Below, piece by piece: positions 17,767 through 29,415 of a stretch of DNA of 64,000 nt. The stretch is taken from the NCBI RefSeq assembly GCF_900086985.1, contig NZ_LT593974.1:3968001-4032000 (forward strand). Reading direction: 5' to 3'. A program made the position numbers and the translations under genes. The notes under the pieces were generated by a model. It did no database searches. It saw only the letters and a program-made list of their open reading frames with translations, and was not told where the DNA came from. Source of the DNA: Halomonas sp. HL-93. Lineage in GTDB: Bacteria > Pseudomonadota > Gammaproteobacteria > Pseudomonadales > Halomonadaceae. Numbering within the stretch: position 1 is the first letter of the stretch; each line of letters opens with the position of its first letter.

Positions 17767-18540
17767 ATGAAATCACGTTTATATCGCACTACGCTTCCCA
17801 TCTCTGCGCTTGCCCTAGCGTTAGGCAGCGCAAGCCTTGCCCACGCGCAAGAAACACCGAGCGTTAATGTCGCCACTGACCCCAGCTTCGTTCCATTTGA
17901 AATGATGGACGAAGACAGCGGCGAAATGGTCGGTTTCGATATTGATATCATCAACGAAGTAGCAGACCGGGCAGGCTTTGAAGTCGACCTGACCACCATG
18001 GATTTCTCGGGCATTATTCCAGCGGTCCAAACTGGCAACCAAGAAATTGCCATTGCCGGTATCACTATCACCGAAGAGCGGTCAGAAATTGTCGATTTTT
18101 CTGACCCCTACTACGATTCGGGTTTGCAGATCATCGTTCGCGCCGATAGTGACGTTGAAGACATTGATGACCTGGAAGGCATGACCATCGCCACCAAAAC
18201 AGGCTCGACCAGCTACGACTATCTTGAAGATAAATTTGGTGACGACGCCGAGATTACCCCCTATCCGGGCACTTCGGACATGTATATGGCACTACTCGGC
18301 CGTAATGTCGATGCTGTGTTCTATGATGCCCCCAATGTGGCTTATTTCTCGCAAACCCGCGGTGAAGGGCGTACCAAAGTGGTCGGCCCACTCTATGAAG
18401 GACAGCAGTACGGGATCGTCTTCAATAAAGGCAGCGAATGGGTAGAACCCACCAACGAAGCGCTGGCTGAAATGCGCGAAGATGGCACTTATGACGAGAT
18501 CTATGAGGAATGGTTTGGTGAAGCGCCCAGCGATGATTAA
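17767..18540 (+). CDS. Polar amino-acid ABC transporter, periplasmic substrate-binding protein
   Basis: This is a family 3 extracellular solute-binding protein (GlnH/HisJ type). A signal peptide ends at LAHAQ (about residue 27). The mature protein has [15 protein letters not shown], the family signature, then [22 protein letters not shown] with the Arg that binds the amino-acid carboxylate. Total length of 257 is usual. It is acidic, as expected for a periplasmic protein of a halophile. The permease and ATPase genes follow. The exact substrate cannot be read from sequence, with glutamine or another polar amino acid most likely. Confidence 0.93.
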   Translation: MKSRLYRTTLPISALALALGSASLAHAQETPSVNVATDPSFVPFEMMDEDSGEMVGFDIDIINEVADRAGFEVDLTTMDFSGIIPAVQTGNQEIAIAGITITEERSEIVDFSDPYYDSGLQIIVRADSDVEDIDDLEGMTIATKTGSTSYDYLEDKFGDDAEITPYPGTSDMYMALLGRNVDAVFYDAPNVAYFSQTRGEGRTKVVGPLYEGQQYGIVFNKGSEWVEPTNEALAEMREDGTYDEIYEEWFGEAPSDD

Positions 18541-18573
18541 TTAACGCTGATCTCATTTTTGCCATTTCATCAG

Positions 18574-18604
18574 GGCCGGGCGGCCTCGCCCCCGGCCTTG
18601 TTCG
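18574..18604 (+). terminator. Hairpin between the binding-protein and permease genes
   Basis: A GC-rich stem (GGCCGGG 18574-18580 with CCCGGCC 18591-18597) is followed by TTGTT. Such partial terminators in ABC operons let the binding protein be made in excess over the membrane parts; this is an inference from position. Confidence 0.5.
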
Positions 18605-18634
18605 TTTGTCTTTTATTCTCTCAGGAGAACGCGC

Positions 18635-19306
18635 GTGGAACCTAGCTTTGAGTTTAATTGGGCAGCCACCATTAACTCGATTCCCCATCTGTTGCCGGGG
18701 ATCCCCTATACCCTGCTGATTTCCTTTGGCGGGCTCGCGATCGGCTTTTTTATCGGCATCTTTTTTGGCCTGCTGCGTATCAGCCCGTTTCGCTGGCTGC
18801 GCTGGCCCGCTATCGTCTATGTCGAAGTGTTTCGCGGTACGCCCATACTGGTTCAGGTGCTGTTTATCTTCTACGGTCTACCGCAAATTCTTGGCGGCCC
18901 CATCAATGCCCTGGTGGCCGGTATTGCTGCGATTGCCGTTAACTCAGGTGCCTATATTTCTGAGATTGTGCGTGGTGGTGTTCAGTCCATCGAACGCGGC
19001 CAGCGTGAAGCATCCTTATCGCTTGGTTTATCGCGCACCCAGGCGTTTCGTTACGTCATATGGCCGCAGGCGCTCCGCCGAATGATCCCTCCGCTAGGCA
19101 ACCAAGGCATCATCAGCATCAAAGACACATCTCTGTTTTCGGTCATTGGTGTTGGCGAACTGGTCCGCCAGGGGCAGGTATATATTTCCAGCACCTTCAC
19201 CGCGATGGAGGTCTATCTCATGGTCGCCCTCATGTACCTCGCTATCACCTGGACACTTTCGATTATCTTGCGCCAGCTTGAGCGCAAAGGCGTAGTAGGC
19301 CAATAA
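18635..19306 (+). CDS. Polar amino-acid ABC transporter, permease
   Basis: This is an inner-membrane permease of the HisM/GlnP type, 223 residues with about five membrane helices. It has the N-terminal signature [20 protein letters not shown], then [16 protein letters not shown], and the EAA loop [34 protein letters not shown] that contacts the ATPase. It starts with GTG at 18635, with AGGAG upstream. Only one permease gene is present, so the transporter is probably built on a homodimer. Confidence 0.94.
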   Translation: MEPSFEFNWAATINSIPHLLPGIPYTLLISFGGLAIGFFIGIFFGLLRISPFRWLRWPAIVYVEVFRGTPILVQVLFIFYGLPQILGGPINALVAGIAAIAVNSGAYISEIVRGGVQSIERGQREASLSLGLSRTQAFRYVIWPQALRRMIPPLGNQGIISIKDTSLFSVIGVGELVRQGQVYISSTFTAMEVYLMVALMYLAITWTLSIILRQLERKGVVGQ

Positions 19307-19317
19307 GGAGACGCACA

Positions 19318-20076
19318 ATGAACGACAAGCCCCAGCAAATTGTGCGCATGCAGCAGCTCAATAAGCACTTTGGTAGCCTGCACGTACTAAAAGACATCGA
19401 TATGCAAATTACGCCAGGCGAAGTGGTCGTCGTTATCGGCGCAAGTGGCTCAGGTAAATCTACCTTAATTCGCTGTATCAATGGGTTGGAGGAATTCCAA
19501 GCGGGTTCGCTTGAGGTCGACGGCAACGAACTGCTTCCCAACGGTAAAAGCGGCAAGGCACTACAAACCATCCGCACCGAAGTCGGCATGGTGTTCCAAC
19601 AGTTCAACCTATTCCCTCATTTAAGCGTTATCGACAACATTACCCTGGCCCCCATGAAAGTACGCGGCTGGAGCCAGTCTGACGCCGTTGAAACCGCCAA
19701 ACGCCTGCTTGAACGAGTCGGCATCTTCGACCAAGCGTACAAGTACCCTAACCAGCTTTCAGGCGGCCAGCAGCAGCGCGTGGCATTAGCACGTGCCCTG
19801 GCTATGGAGCCTCGCCTCATGCTGTTTGATGAGCCAACCTCGGCCCTTGACCCGGAAATGATTGGTGAAGTACTGGATGCCATGCGCGAACTGGCTAAAG
19901 AAGGCATGACCATGGTGATTGTCACTCATGAGATGGGCTTTGCTCGTGAAGTCGCCGACCGGGTGGTGTTTATTCATCAGGGCAAAATTACCGAGCAAGG
20001 ACCTCCTGAACAGCTGTTTGATACACCCCAGCACGAACGCACACAGTCTTTTTTAGCACGAGTACTCAAGCACTGA
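19318..20076 (+). CDS. Polar amino-acid ABC transporter, ATP-binding protein
   Basis: This is an ABC ATPase of the GlnQ/HisP type, 252 residues. It shows Walker [10 protein letters not shown], the Q-loop [11 protein letters not shown], the signature [15 protein letters not shown], Walker [14 protein letters not shown] and the switch His in VTHEMGFA. It is the last gene of the binding protein-permease-ATPase operon and is followed by a strong terminator. Confidence 0.96.
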   Translation: MNDKPQQIVRMQQLNKHFGSLHVLKDIDMQITPGEVVVVIGASGSGKSTLIRCINGLEEFQAGSLEVDGNELLPNGKSGKALQTIRTEVGMVFQQFNLFPHLSVIDNITLAPMKVRGWSQSDAVETAKRLLERVGIFDQAYKYPNQLSGGQQQRVALARALAMEPRLMLFDEPTSALDPEMIGEVLDAMRELAKEGMTMVIVTHEMGFAREVADRVVFIHQGKITEQGPPEQLFDTPQHERTQSFLARVLKH

Positions 20077-20108
20077 GCGACCCAAACACTGCTAAACAGA
20101 CAACATTT

Positions 20109-20140
20109 AATGGCCTGTGATGATCACAGGCCATTTTTTT
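20109..20140 (+). terminator. Terminator of the amino-acid ABC operon
   Basis: A perfect 12-bp stem (AATGGCCTGTGA with TCACAGGCCATT, 3-base loop) runs into seven T. It lies 33 bases after the ATPase stop. Confidence 0.94.
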
Positions 20141-20631
20141 GCCTGTGGATAAAGTTTTTTGATAACCCACCACAATCATTGCCTACCTTGCACCATGCAG
20201 CGCTTCAGCGGCATTAATGCTATCCCCACCGATTTGTTCACAGGTGCGGTAACAACCCAGGTATGTAGCGGTGGACAAAGCGTGCACAGCAACATCGGTG
20301 GATAAGACAAGGTTTCATCCACAGGGTGAACACCGCTTCTACTCAGTTAGTACGCCGTTTAATCATGTATAAGTCAACAACGTAACTAGCTGATAATATG
20401 GAACTTAAAACGTTTATCAACAGATTTTATCCACACTAGTAATTACAACATTAACAGAACTTCTCTTATTTTATATTTATGTTGTTATTAATAATGACAG
20501 ATGAACGAATCAGGGTGTGGAAAAACCTGACGGTTACCCACAGGGGGTTTATACTTGCGCCCTTATTGGATTAAGGTGCTTGCGCACCGACTCAACTCAT
20601 TCGTGCCCCAAGGCACAAGACGAGGTGTCTC
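20141..20631. other. Candidate chromosomal replication origin (DnaA-box-rich, AT-rich) before mnmG
   Basis: This stretch of about 490 bases has no gene. It holds perfect DnaA boxes TTATCCACA at 20427-20435 (+) and 20144-20152 (-), and near matches at 20297-20305 (-), 20315-20323 (+), 20414-20422 (+, TTATCAACA), 20516-20524 (-) and 20534-20542 (+). An AT-rich tract at about 20437-20510 would serve as an unwinding element. In many gammaproteobacteria oriC lies beside mnmG, followed by rsmG, parA, parB and atp genes, exactly as here. GATC sites are not enriched. Function is inferred. Confidence 0.72.
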
Positions 20632-22536
20632 TTGAATTACCCCGACCGCTTTGACGTGATTGTCATCGGCGGTGGCCATGCGGGAACTGAAGCCGCATTG
20701 GCCTCTGCTCGTATGGGCTGTCAAACCCTGTTGCTAACTCACAACATCGAGACCCTAGGTCAAATGTCATGCAATCCGGCCATTGGAGGGATTGGCAAAA
20801 GCCATTTGGTTAAGGAAATTGATGCATTGGGTGGCGCTATGGGGCTTGCCACGGATTTAGGTGGCATCCAGTTCCGTGTCCTGAATGCCCGCAAAGGGCC
20901 TGCAGTCAGAGCAACCCGGGCTCAGGCTGACCGCGTTCGCTACAAAGCGGCTATCCGCGGCATGTTGGAAAATCAGTCAAATTTAACGATTTTCCAGCAA
21001 GCAGCGGGGGATCTGATTGTGGATAACGACACCGTTCGTGGTGTCGTAACGGAAACCGGCATCCGCTTTCATGCAGAATCCGTGGTGCTCTCGACGGGCA
21101 CATTCCTCGGCGGCGTGATTCACATTGGGTTGGATCAAAGTCGCGGTGGACGAGCCGGCGATCCACCGTCAAACGCGCTGGCTGAGCGACTACGTGCTCT
21201 GCCCTTCCGGGTTGATCGGCTAAAGACCGGAACACCGCCGCGTATTGACGCCAAAAGCGTTGATTTTTCTCAGTTTGAAGAGCAGCCCGGCGACACACCA
21301 ACACCCGTGATGTCTTACCTGGGTTCGAGGGATATGCATCCCGAGCAGATGAGCTGCCATATTGCACACACCAACGAGCGCACCCATGAAATCATCATGG
21401 CGAACCTTGAACGTTCACCGATGTATTCCGGCGTTATCGAGGGCATCGGTCCACGCTATTGCCCGTCGATTGAAGACAAGGTTCATCGCTTTGCCGATAA
21501 ATCGAGCCACCAGATATTTATTGAACCTGAGGGTCTGGATACCCACGAGCTTTACCCCAACGGGATTTCCACCTCGTTGCCGTTCGATATACAGCTTCAG
21601 GTAGTTCGCTCGATCAAAGGGCTGGAAAACGCACATATCACCCGGCCAGGCTATGCGATCGAATATGATTTCTTTGATCCACGGGATTTGTACCATTCCC
21701 TGGAAACCAAATTTATCCACAACCTGTTTTTTGCCGGTCAGATCAACGGCACGACCGGTTACGAAGAGGCAGGCGCCCAGGGCTTGCTAGCAGGTCTGAA
21801 TGCGGCACGTCGTGCCAAGCAACTGGATTCATGGCATCCACGGCGCGATGAAGCCTACCTTGGGGTGTTGGTCGATGACCTGATTACCATGGGCACCAAA
21901 GAGCCCTACCGCATGTTCACGTCACGTGCGGAATACCGCCTGTTGCTGCGCGAGGACAATGCCGACCTGAGACTGACCGAGAAAGGCCGTGAACTCGGGT
22001 TGGTGGACGATGAACGCTGGTCGGCATTCAGCCAGAAACGTGAGGCGATCGAAGCCGAAACGGCTCGCCTTGCCAGCATCTGGATACAGCCGAAAAGTGC
22101 CGCCGCGGCAAGCGTTGCCGAGTACACAGGCCAACCGTTGAACCGCGAGTATCGGTTAAGTGACCTGCTAAAACGCCCAGAGTTGGATTATGCGACCTTG
22201 ACGACGCTGCCCGGGGTGGAAGGAGCACCGGTTACCGACGAAGCCGTTGCCGAGCAAGTCCAGATCCAGGCCAAGTATCAAGGCTACATCGATCGGCAGC
22301 AGGACGAGATCGACAAGCTTAAGCGGCATGAAGCCATGCCACTGCCCGCTGACCTGGATTACCAGCGGGTTGAAGGCTTGTCCCACGAAATTCGTCAGAA
22401 ATTAAGCGAGGCGCGGCCGGAAACCCTTGCCCATGCCGCGCGTATTTCAGGGGTTACCCCCGCCGCCGTGTCGATCCTGCTGGTTCATCTCAAGAAGCGT
22501 CGGCTGGTATCGACGTCTGCGGTGGCCAACGGATGA
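20632..22536 (+). CDS. mnmG: tRNA uridine-5-carboxymethylaminomethyl modification enzyme MnmG (GidA)
   Basis: MnmG is the FAD- and NADH-dependent partner of MnmE in modifying U34 of tRNA. The 634 residues show the N-terminal FAD motif [37 protein letters not shown], the [11 protein letters not shown] segment, and the signatures [18 protein letters not shown] and [18 protein letters not shown]. The start is TTG at 20632, supported by GAGGTG five bases upstream and by alignment of the [14 protein letters not shown] start. It overlaps rsmG by four bases. Confidence 0.98.
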   Translation: MNYPDRFDVIVIGGGHAGTEAALASARMGCQTLLLTHNIETLGQMSCNPAIGGIGKSHLVKEIDALGGAMGLATDLGGIQFRVLNARKGPAVRATRAQADRVRYKAAIRGMLENQSNLTIFQQAAGDLIVDNDTVRGVVTETGIRFHAESVVLSTGTFLGGVIHIGLDQSRGGRAGDPPSNALAERLRALPFRVDRLKTGTPPRIDAKSVDFSQFEEQPGDTPTPVMSYLGSRDMHPEQMSCHIAHTNERTHEIIMANLERSPMYSGVIEGIGPRYCPSIEDKVHRFADKSSHQIFIEPEGLDTHELYPNGISTSLPFDIQLQVVRSIKGLENAHITRPGYAIEYDFFDPRDLYHSLETKFIHNLFFAGQINGTTGYEEAGAQGLLAGLNAARRAKQLDSWHPRRDEAYLGVLVDDLITMGTKEPYRMFTSRAEYRLLLREDNADLRLTEKGRELGLVDDERWSAFSQKREAIEAETARLASIWIQPKSAAAASVAEYTGQPLNREYRLSDLLKRPELDYATLTTLPGVEGAPVTDEAVAEQVQIQAKYQGYIDRQQDEIDKLKRHEAMPLPADLDYQRVEGLSHEIRQKLSEARPETLAHAARISGVTPAAVSILLVHLKKRRLVSTSAVANG

Positions 22537-23198
22537 GTGGGATAGCGACGCTGCTGTCCAGTATACCCAGCCCAGTGATAATCCGGCTGGAGGAAGGGCT
22601 CAGCGCATTAGGTACACCCGTTACGGCCCATCAGCGTGACCAGTTGCTGGGCTTGCTTGCGCTCTTGCACAAGTGGAACCGGGCTTATAACCTCACTGCT
22701 GTACGCGATGTTAATGACATGGTGTCACGCCACGTACTCGACAGTGCCGCGGTGCTGCCGTTCGTCATGGGCCCTAAACTACTCGATGTGGGCGCTGGCC
22801 CAGGACTTCCGGGATTGGTATTAGCGATTCTTAAACCTGAGTTATCTGTCACGTTATTGGATAGCAACGGCAAAAAAGTGCGTTTTCAACGCCAAGCGGT
22901 GATGGAATTGGGGTTGTCCAATGTGACGCCCGTTCAAGCGCGTGTGGAACAGTTCGCTAACACCACCTTTGATCAAGTGATTTCGCGTGCATTCGCCAGC
23001 TTGGTGGATTTTGTTAACCTGACGCGCAAGCTTCCTACTGACGAAGGACAGTGGCTGGCGATGAAAGGCCCGGGCGCCAATGATGAACTACGCGACCTGC
23101 CGGACGGCATTCAGCTTCACGCAAGACACACGCTAAATGTTCCTTTCGAGACGGCCGAGCGACAGCTGTTGATTCTGACCCCACAAGGAGTTGAGTAA
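22533..23198 (+). CDS. rsmG: 16S rRNA (guanine527-N7)-methyltransferase RsmG (GidB)
   Basis: RsmG methylates G527 of 16S rRNA; loss gives low-level streptomycin resistance. The 221 residues contain [12 protein letters not shown], the SAM-binding motif [17 protein letters not shown] and VISRAFASL. Its ATG overlaps the mnmG stop (ATGA), and its TAA is followed immediately by the parA GTG, so mnmG-rsmG-parA are tightly coupled. Confidence 0.97.
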   Translation: MSGIATLLSSIPSPVIIRLEEGLSALGTPVTAHQRDQLLGLLALLHKWNRAYNLTAVRDVNDMVSRHVLDSAAVLPFVMGPKLLDVGAGPGLPGLVLAILKPELSVTLLDSNGKKVRFQRQAVMELGLSNVTPVQARVEQFANTTFDQVISRAFASLVDFVNLTRKLPTDEGQWLAMKGPGANDELRDLPDGIQLHARHTLNVPFETAERQLLILTPQGVE

Positions 23199-23966
23199 GT
23201 GAGCCAGATCATTGCCCTGACCAACCAAAAAGGCGGCGTGGGCAAATCCACCTCAGCCGTTAACTTGGCGGCGAGTCTCGCCGGACTCGACCGTCGAGTG
23301 CTTTTGGTGGATCTTGATCCGCAAGGACACGCCAGTATGGGCAGTGGTATCGACAAGCACAGCTTGGAAAAAAGCGTTCTCGATGTCCTGTTGGGTGAGG
23401 CGAGTGCTGCCGAAACGATTGTTCGAAAGCCACCAGTGAAATATGACGTGCTACCCAGCAACGGTGACTTGACCGCGGCGGAAGTCGAACTCATGCATTC
23501 AGACCAGCGTGAAAGCGGCTTAACCACGGCGCTGACGAGCGTTTTACCGCAATACGATGTGGTACTTATTGACTGTCCGCCTTCGCTTAATATGCTGACA
23601 GTGAATGCGTTAACGGCGGCGCATGGCGTGTTGATTCCGCTGCAGTGTGAATTTTACGCACTGGAAGGCCTCTCGGCACTGTTGGATACGGTCGAGCAGA
23701 TTAAACAGAGCATTAACCCTGATCTAGCCGTCTCCGGCATTTTGCGCACCATGTACGACAAACGCACTAGTCTGACCCGTGAGGTCGACAAGCAGTTGCG
23801 TGACTATTTTGGCGATGTGCTGCTAAAAACCACGATTCCGCGTAACGTTAAAGTGGCAGAAGCGCCTAGCCATGGTCTGCCGGTTACTCAGTATGCGCGC
23901 TTCTCTCGCGGCAGCCAGGCCTACCGTGTGTTAGCAAAAGAGCTAATTCGCCGACTCGCGCTATAA
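23199..23966 (+). CDS. parA: Chromosome-partitioning ATPase ParA (Soj)
   Basis: ParA forms ATP-dependent gradients on the nucleoid that move ParB-bound origins apart. The 255 residues have the deviant Walker A QKGGVGKSTSAVNLAASLA, Walker A' LLVDLDPQGHASMG and Walker B VVLIDCPPSLNMLTVNAL. It lacks the N-terminal DNA-binding extension of plasmid type Ia ParA, as expected of a chromosomal copy. It starts with GTG directly after rsmG, with AAGGAG inside the rsmG end. Confidence 0.97.
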   Translation: MSQIIALTNQKGGVGKSTSAVNLAASLAGLDRRVLLVDLDPQGHASMGSGIDKHSLEKSVLDVLLGEASAAETIVRKPPVKYDVLPSNGDLTAAEVELMHSDQRESGLTTALTSVLPQYDVVLIDCPPSLNMLTVNALTAAHGVLIPLQCEFYALEGLSALLDTVEQIKQSINPDLAVSGILRTMYDKRTSLTREVDKQLRDYFGDVLLKTTIPRNVKVAEAPSHGLPVTQYARFSRGSQAYRVLAKELIRRLAL

Positions 23967-24004
23967 TCACCGACGACTGATCTATTTATCACGAGGGAAT
24001 GCCC

Positions 24005-24931
24005 ATGACGCGTAAACCCGCACTAGGACGTGGCTTGGATGCTCTGATTGGTGCTGGTGCCCGCCGCCGCGACAGCCTTGAATTGGCTGCGGGTTCACCC
24101 CCAGCGCCGTCGGGTGATGCCACTGCAGAAGCGGCCACTCCACAGAGCCAGGAGCGCCTCGAACGTTTACCGCTTGGCCAGTTAACGCGGGGCAAGTACC
24201 AACCGCGTCGCGATATCCAGCCGGAAGCGCTGGAGGAGTTAGCCGACTCTATCCGTGCACAAGGGGTTATGCAGCCCATTGTTGTGCGTCCAATCGGCGA
24301 AAACCGCTATGAGATTGTGGCCGGCGAGCGCCGCTGGCGGGCAGCTCAACTCGCTGAATTAGATGTCATCCCGGCGGTTATCCGCGAGGTCAGCGATGAA
24401 GTGGCCTTGGCGCTGGCGCTGATTGAAAACATTCAGCGCGAAAACCTCAATGCTATTGAAGAAGCCATGGCGCTCAAACGGCTCGGCGATGAATTTGAAT
24501 TAACGCAGCAGCAGATGGCAGATGCGGTAGGCAAATCACGTACCCAGGTCGCAAACCTGCTGCGCCTACTAGCGTTGGACAACGAGGTCCAAACACTGCT
24601 TGAGCGTGGTGATCTGGATATGGGGCATGCCCGTGCGCTACTAACCCTGAATAGCGCTCAGCAACGCCAAGTGGCCCACGAAGTGGTCAATAACGACCTT
24701 ACCGTGCGCGCCACTGAAGCGTTAGTTAAAAAGGTTCAAAATCAGCCTGAAGCCTCTTCGACGCCACGGCGCCAGACCAAAACCTCTGACGTGACACGCT
24801 TAGAAACACAGCTGGGTGAATTACTTGGTGCACCGGTATCCATCGACCATGGCCAAAAAGGCAAAGGTAAAGTCACCATTCGCTATACCAGTTTGGAAGA
24901 ACTAGATGGCATCTTGGGACATATTAAATAG
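24005..24931 (+). CDS. parB: Chromosome-partitioning protein ParB (Spo0J)
   Basis: ParB is a CTP-binding clamp that loads at parS sites near the origin. It starts KPALGRGLDALIG, a ParA-interacting segment, then an acidic linker, the box I region YQPRRDIQPEALEELADSI with the CTPase motif GERRWRAAQ, box II ALIENIQRENLNAIEEA, an HTH (TQQQMADAVGKSRTQVANLLRLL), and a C-terminal dimerisation domain. I use the ATG at 24005 because GAGGG is too close to the one at 23999. No canonical parS was found by eye in the window. Confidence 0.96.
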   Translation: MTRKPALGRGLDALIGAGARRRDSLELAAGSPPAPSGDATAEAATPQSQERLERLPLGQLTRGKYQPRRDIQPEALEELADSIRAQGVMQPIVVRPIGENRYEIVAGERRWRAAQLAELDVIPAVIREVSDEVALALALIENIQRENLNAIEEAMALKRLGDEFELTQQQMADAVGKSRTQVANLLRLLALDNEVQTLLERGDLDMGHARALLTLNSAQQRQVAHEVVNNDLTVRATEALVKKVQNQPEASSTPRRQTKTSDVTRLETQLGELLGAPVSIDHGQKGKGKVTIRYTSLEELDGILGHIK

Positions 24932-24943
24932 CAGACTTATTAT

Positions 24944-24969
24944 TTATTAATAAGCAAGCTTATTAATAA
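24944..24969. repeat. Perfect AT-rich palindrome after parB
   Basis: A 12-bp perfect inverted repeat (TTATTAATAAGC, AA, GCTTATTAATAA) begins 13 bases after the parB stop. It could form a weak hairpin but has no T tract, so it may be a protein-binding site or a decayed terminator. Confidence 0.6.
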
Positions 24970-25045
24970 TCCGGTTAAGATGGCTAATTTTTCCACCTTT
25001 GGTCGCAAGTCACCGCTTGAACGCGCGAAATACGCGCAACTTCGG

Positions 25046-25074
25046 TTGAAGGTGTGATAGCCCTTCCCTATAAT
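25046..25074 (+). promoter_or_regulatory. Sigma-70 promoter of the atp operon
   Basis: TTGAAG (25046-25051) and a perfect TATAAT (25069-25074) are separated by 17 bases, about 55 bases before atpI. This is the best sigma-70 pair seen in the window and fits the need for strong ATP synthase expression. Confidence 0.8.
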
Positions 25075-25129
25075 CGCGCAAGATTTGTGCAGGCTGCCCA
25101 AGGATGTTCATGCCTGTGAACGTATTTAA

Positions 25130-26384
<1,255 letters not shown>

Positions 26385-26442
26385 CCCGAGCAATGCTTGC
26401 AACACATTAACCCTTAACCTCAACCCTTGACCTTTAACGTGA

Positions 26443-26688
<246 letters not shown>

Positions 26689-26764
26689 TGACGCCTAACC
26701 GGGCGCTAGTCCGCTCGGTTTTGTTTCACTCCGGTCGCCACGAACTTGTCAGAGGTACATTCCT

Positions 26765-27235
26765 GTGAATATCAACATGACGCTAATCGGACAGACGATC
26801 GCCTTCGCGATCTTTGTCTGGTTTTGCATAAAGTATGTGTGGCCTCCGATCAGCAACGCGCTCCATGAGCGCCAGAAAAAAATTGCTGATGGCCTGGACG
26901 CAGCAAGCCGTGCTTCTCGCGATCTCGAAGTCGCCCAAGAGAAGGCTGAGCAAACCCTGCGTGAGAGCAAGGAACAGGCGTCTCAAATTCTCGAGCAGGC
27001 CAACAAGCGTTCTGCTCAGATCGTTGAGGAAGCCCGCGATCAGGCCCGCGCTGAAGGTGAGCGCCTGGTGGCAAGTGCTCGTTCCGAGATCGAGCAAGAA
27101 GTGAACCGCGCTAAAGAGGACCTTCGTGCCCAAGTCTCTCACCTTGCCATTATTGGCGCTGAGCGAGTTTTGGAAGCGTCGGTCGACGAGAAAGCCCATC
27201 GCAAGTTACTTGATGAGCTTGCTGCCGAACTGTAA
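26765..27235 (+). CDS. atpF: F1Fo ATP synthase subunit b
   Basis: Subunit b is the peripheral stalk. The 156 residues consist of one N-terminal membrane helix ([25 protein letters not shown]) and a long, highly charged coiled coil rich in Ala, Glu and Arg. It starts with GTG at 26765. Length equals the E. coli subunit. Confidence 0.97.
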   Translation: MNINMTLIGQTIAFAIFVWFCIKYVWPPISNALHERQKKIADGLDAASRASRDLEVAQEKAEQTLRESKEQASQILEQANKRSAQIVEEARDQARAEGERLVASARSEIEQEVNRAKEDLRAQVSHLAIIGAERVLEASVDEKAHRKLLDELAAEL

Positions 27236-27246
27236 GGAGGTGAATC

Positions 27247-27786
27247 ATGGCGGAATTACTGACCGTCGCTCGTCCTTACGCTAAGGCGGCGTTTGAATAT
27301 GCGCGTGATCATGAGGCGCTGGATAGCTGGTCAAAAGCGCTTGCATTATTGAGCCAAGCCGTCACCCACAATGATGTGCATCGGCTGTTGAGCAGTCCGA
27401 AGTTAGAAGCTGAGCAAAAGGCCGAGTTGCTAGTGGGTATGTTACCCGAAGAAGACGGCGGCGACGCCCTGCGGCGGTTTCTGGACACTCTGGCAGACGA
27501 AGGTCGGCTTAATGCGTTGCCGTATATCGCTAATCAGTTTGAGCGCCTGCGCGCCGAACATGAACAGCGGGTAGAGGTCACGGTAACATCGGCCTATAAG
27601 CTTGATAGCAAGCAGAAAACCAAGCTATCGAACGCGCTCAAGAAACGTCTGAATCGCGAAATCTCCATTACCACTCAGGTGGATAAATCGCTTATTGGCG
27701 GTGTCATCCTGCGTGCTGGCGATACCGTCATCGACGGGTCGGTACGTGGTCGATTGAACCGCCTTTCCGAAGCGCTAACCGCTTGA
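27247..27786 (+). CDS. atpH: F1Fo ATP synthase subunit delta
   Basis: Delta joins the peripheral stalk to the top of F1. The 179 residues have the family N-terminus [15 protein letters not shown] and the C-terminal signature [37 protein letters not shown] of the atpF end supplies its ribosome site. Confidence 0.97.
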   Translation: MAELLTVARPYAKAAFEYARDHEALDSWSKALALLSQAVTHNDVHRLLSSPKLEAEQKAELLVGMLPEEDGGDALRRFLDTLADEGRLNALPYIANQFERLRAEHEQRVEVTVTSAYKLDSKQKTKLSNALKKRLNREISITTQVDKSLIGGVILRAGDTVIDGSVRGRLNRLSEALTA

Positions 27787-27802
27787 GTTTGAGGGACATG
27801 GC

Positions 27803-29347
27803 ATGCAGCAACTGAATCCTTCCGAGATCAGCGACATCATCAAGCAGCGAATTGAGAAGCTTGACGTCGCATCTGAAGCCCGTAATCAGGGCACCATCGT
27901 CAGCGTTTCCGACGGTATCGTGAAAGTTCACGGCCTCGAAGACGCGATGTTTGGTGAAATGATTGAATTTCCCAACAGTGTCTTTGGCATGGTACTCAAC
28001 CTGGAGCGTGACTCCGTGGGTGCCGTGGTACTGGGCGACTACCTGTTACTTGAAGAGGGCATGACCGCTAAGTGTACCGGTCGCATCCTTGAAGTACCGG
28101 TTGGCCCCGAGCTGATTGGACGCGTGGTTGACGCTTTGGGTAATCCCATCGACGGTAAAGGCGAGATCAACGCCAAAATGACTGACGCCGTTGAGAAAGT
28201 GGCGCCAGGCGTTATTACCCGTCAATCCGTTGACGAGCCGATCCAAACCGGTTTGAAGTCCATCGATTCCATGGTGCCGATTGGTCGTGGCCAGCGCGAG
28301 CTGATCATCGGTGACCGCCAAATCGGTAAATCCGCCATTGCCATTGATGCGATCATCAACCAGAAAGGCAAGGGCGTGACCTGTGTTTACGTTGCCATTG
28401 GTCAGAAGCAGTCGACCATTGCCAACGTGGTGCGCAAGCTCGAAGAGCACGGCGCCATGGATCACACCATCATTGTGGCCGCTGGCGCTGCCGATCCGGC
28501 ACCCATGCAGTTCCTCGCTGCCTACTCTGGCTGCACCATGGGCGAATATTTCCGCGACCGTGGCGAAGACGCGCTGATCGTTTATGACGATCTTTCCAAG
28601 CAGGCCGTTGCCTATCGTCAGGTATCGCTGCTGTTGCGCCGTCCGCCGGGCCGTGAAGCCTATCCCGGTGACGTCTTCTATCTCCACTCACGTCTGCTTG
28701 AGCGTGCTGCGCGCGTCAACGTCGACTACGTTGAGAAGTTCACCAACGGCGAAGTGAAAGGCAAGACCGGTTCCTTAACCGCCCTGCCGATCATCGAAAC
28801 CCAGGGTGGTGACGTTTCCGCATTCGTTCCGACCAACGTGATCTCGATCACCGATGGTCAGATCTTCCTGGAAACCAACCTGTTTAACTCGGGTATTCGT
28901 CCGGCGATCAACGCGGGTCTTTCAGTATCGCGTGTGGGTGGTTCGGCGCAGACCAAAATCATCAAGAAGCTTGGCGGTAGTGTACGTCTGGCCTTGGCTC
29001 AGTACCGTGAACTGGCAGCGTTCTCGCAGTTTGCGTCTGACCTTGATGAAGCCACGCGTAAGCAGCTTGAGCACGGTCAGCGTGTTACCGAGCTGATGAA
29101 GCAACACCAATACTCGCCGATGTCAGTAGCCGAGATGGCGCTTACGCTTTATGCCGCCAACGAAGGTCATCTGGATGACGTCGAAGTAAATAAAGTGCTG
29201 GACTTCGAGCGTGCCTTGCACGATTACATGAAGTCTGAGCACAGCGATTTGCTCGACAAGATCAACCAGACCGGCGACTACAACGATGAGATTAAAGACG
29301 GCTTGAAGTCGGGTCTCGAGAAGTTCAAGGCGACTCAGAGCTGGTAA
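27803..29347 (+). CDS. atpA: F1Fo ATP synthase subunit alpha
   Basis: Alpha is the non-catalytic nucleotide-binding subunit of F1. The 514 residues show the P-loop [27 protein letters not shown], the [15 protein letters not shown] segment, and the ATP synthase signature [17 protein letters not shown]. It is centrally placed in the operon, 16 bases after atpH. Confidence 0.99.
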   Translation: MQQLNPSEISDIIKQRIEKLDVASEARNQGTIVSVSDGIVKVHGLEDAMFGEMIEFPNSVFGMVLNLERDSVGAVVLGDYLLLEEGMTAKCTGRILEVPVGPELIGRVVDALGNPIDGKGEINAKMTDAVEKVAPGVITRQSVDEPIQTGLKSIDSMVPIGRGQRELIIGDRQIGKSAIAIDAIINQKGKGVTCVYVAIGQKQSTIANVVRKLEEHGAMDHTIIVAAGAADPAPMQFLAAYSGCTMGEYFRDRGEDALIVYDDLSKQAVAYRQVSLLLRRPPGREAYPGDVFYLHSRLLERAARVNVDYVEKFTNGEVKGKTGSLTALPIIETQGGDVSAFVPTNVISITDGQIFLETNLFNSGIRPAINAGLSVSRVGGSAQTKIIKKLGGSVRLALAQYRELAAFSQFASDLDEATRKQLEHGQRVTELMKQHQYSPMSVAEMALTLYAANEGHLDDVEVNKVLDFERALHDYMKSEHSDLLDKINQTGDYNDEIKDGLKSGLEKFKATQSW

Positions 29348-29415
29348 TGCACACGGCCTGCCCGCCGGGTGGGCTAGCATGCTTTCTGAGAGCCACGAAC
29401 GAAAGGTAGATCGCT

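Noticed and set aside
22533..24931. parS site (TGTTTCACGTGAAACA type) around parAB
   Set aside because: No sequence close to the consensus was found by eye here or elsewhere in the window; a computed motif search would be decisive.
28046..28687. Long open frame of 213 codons on the minus strand inside atpA
   Set aside because: It is a shadow of the strongly conserved atpA gene, with no ribosome site or recognisable domain.
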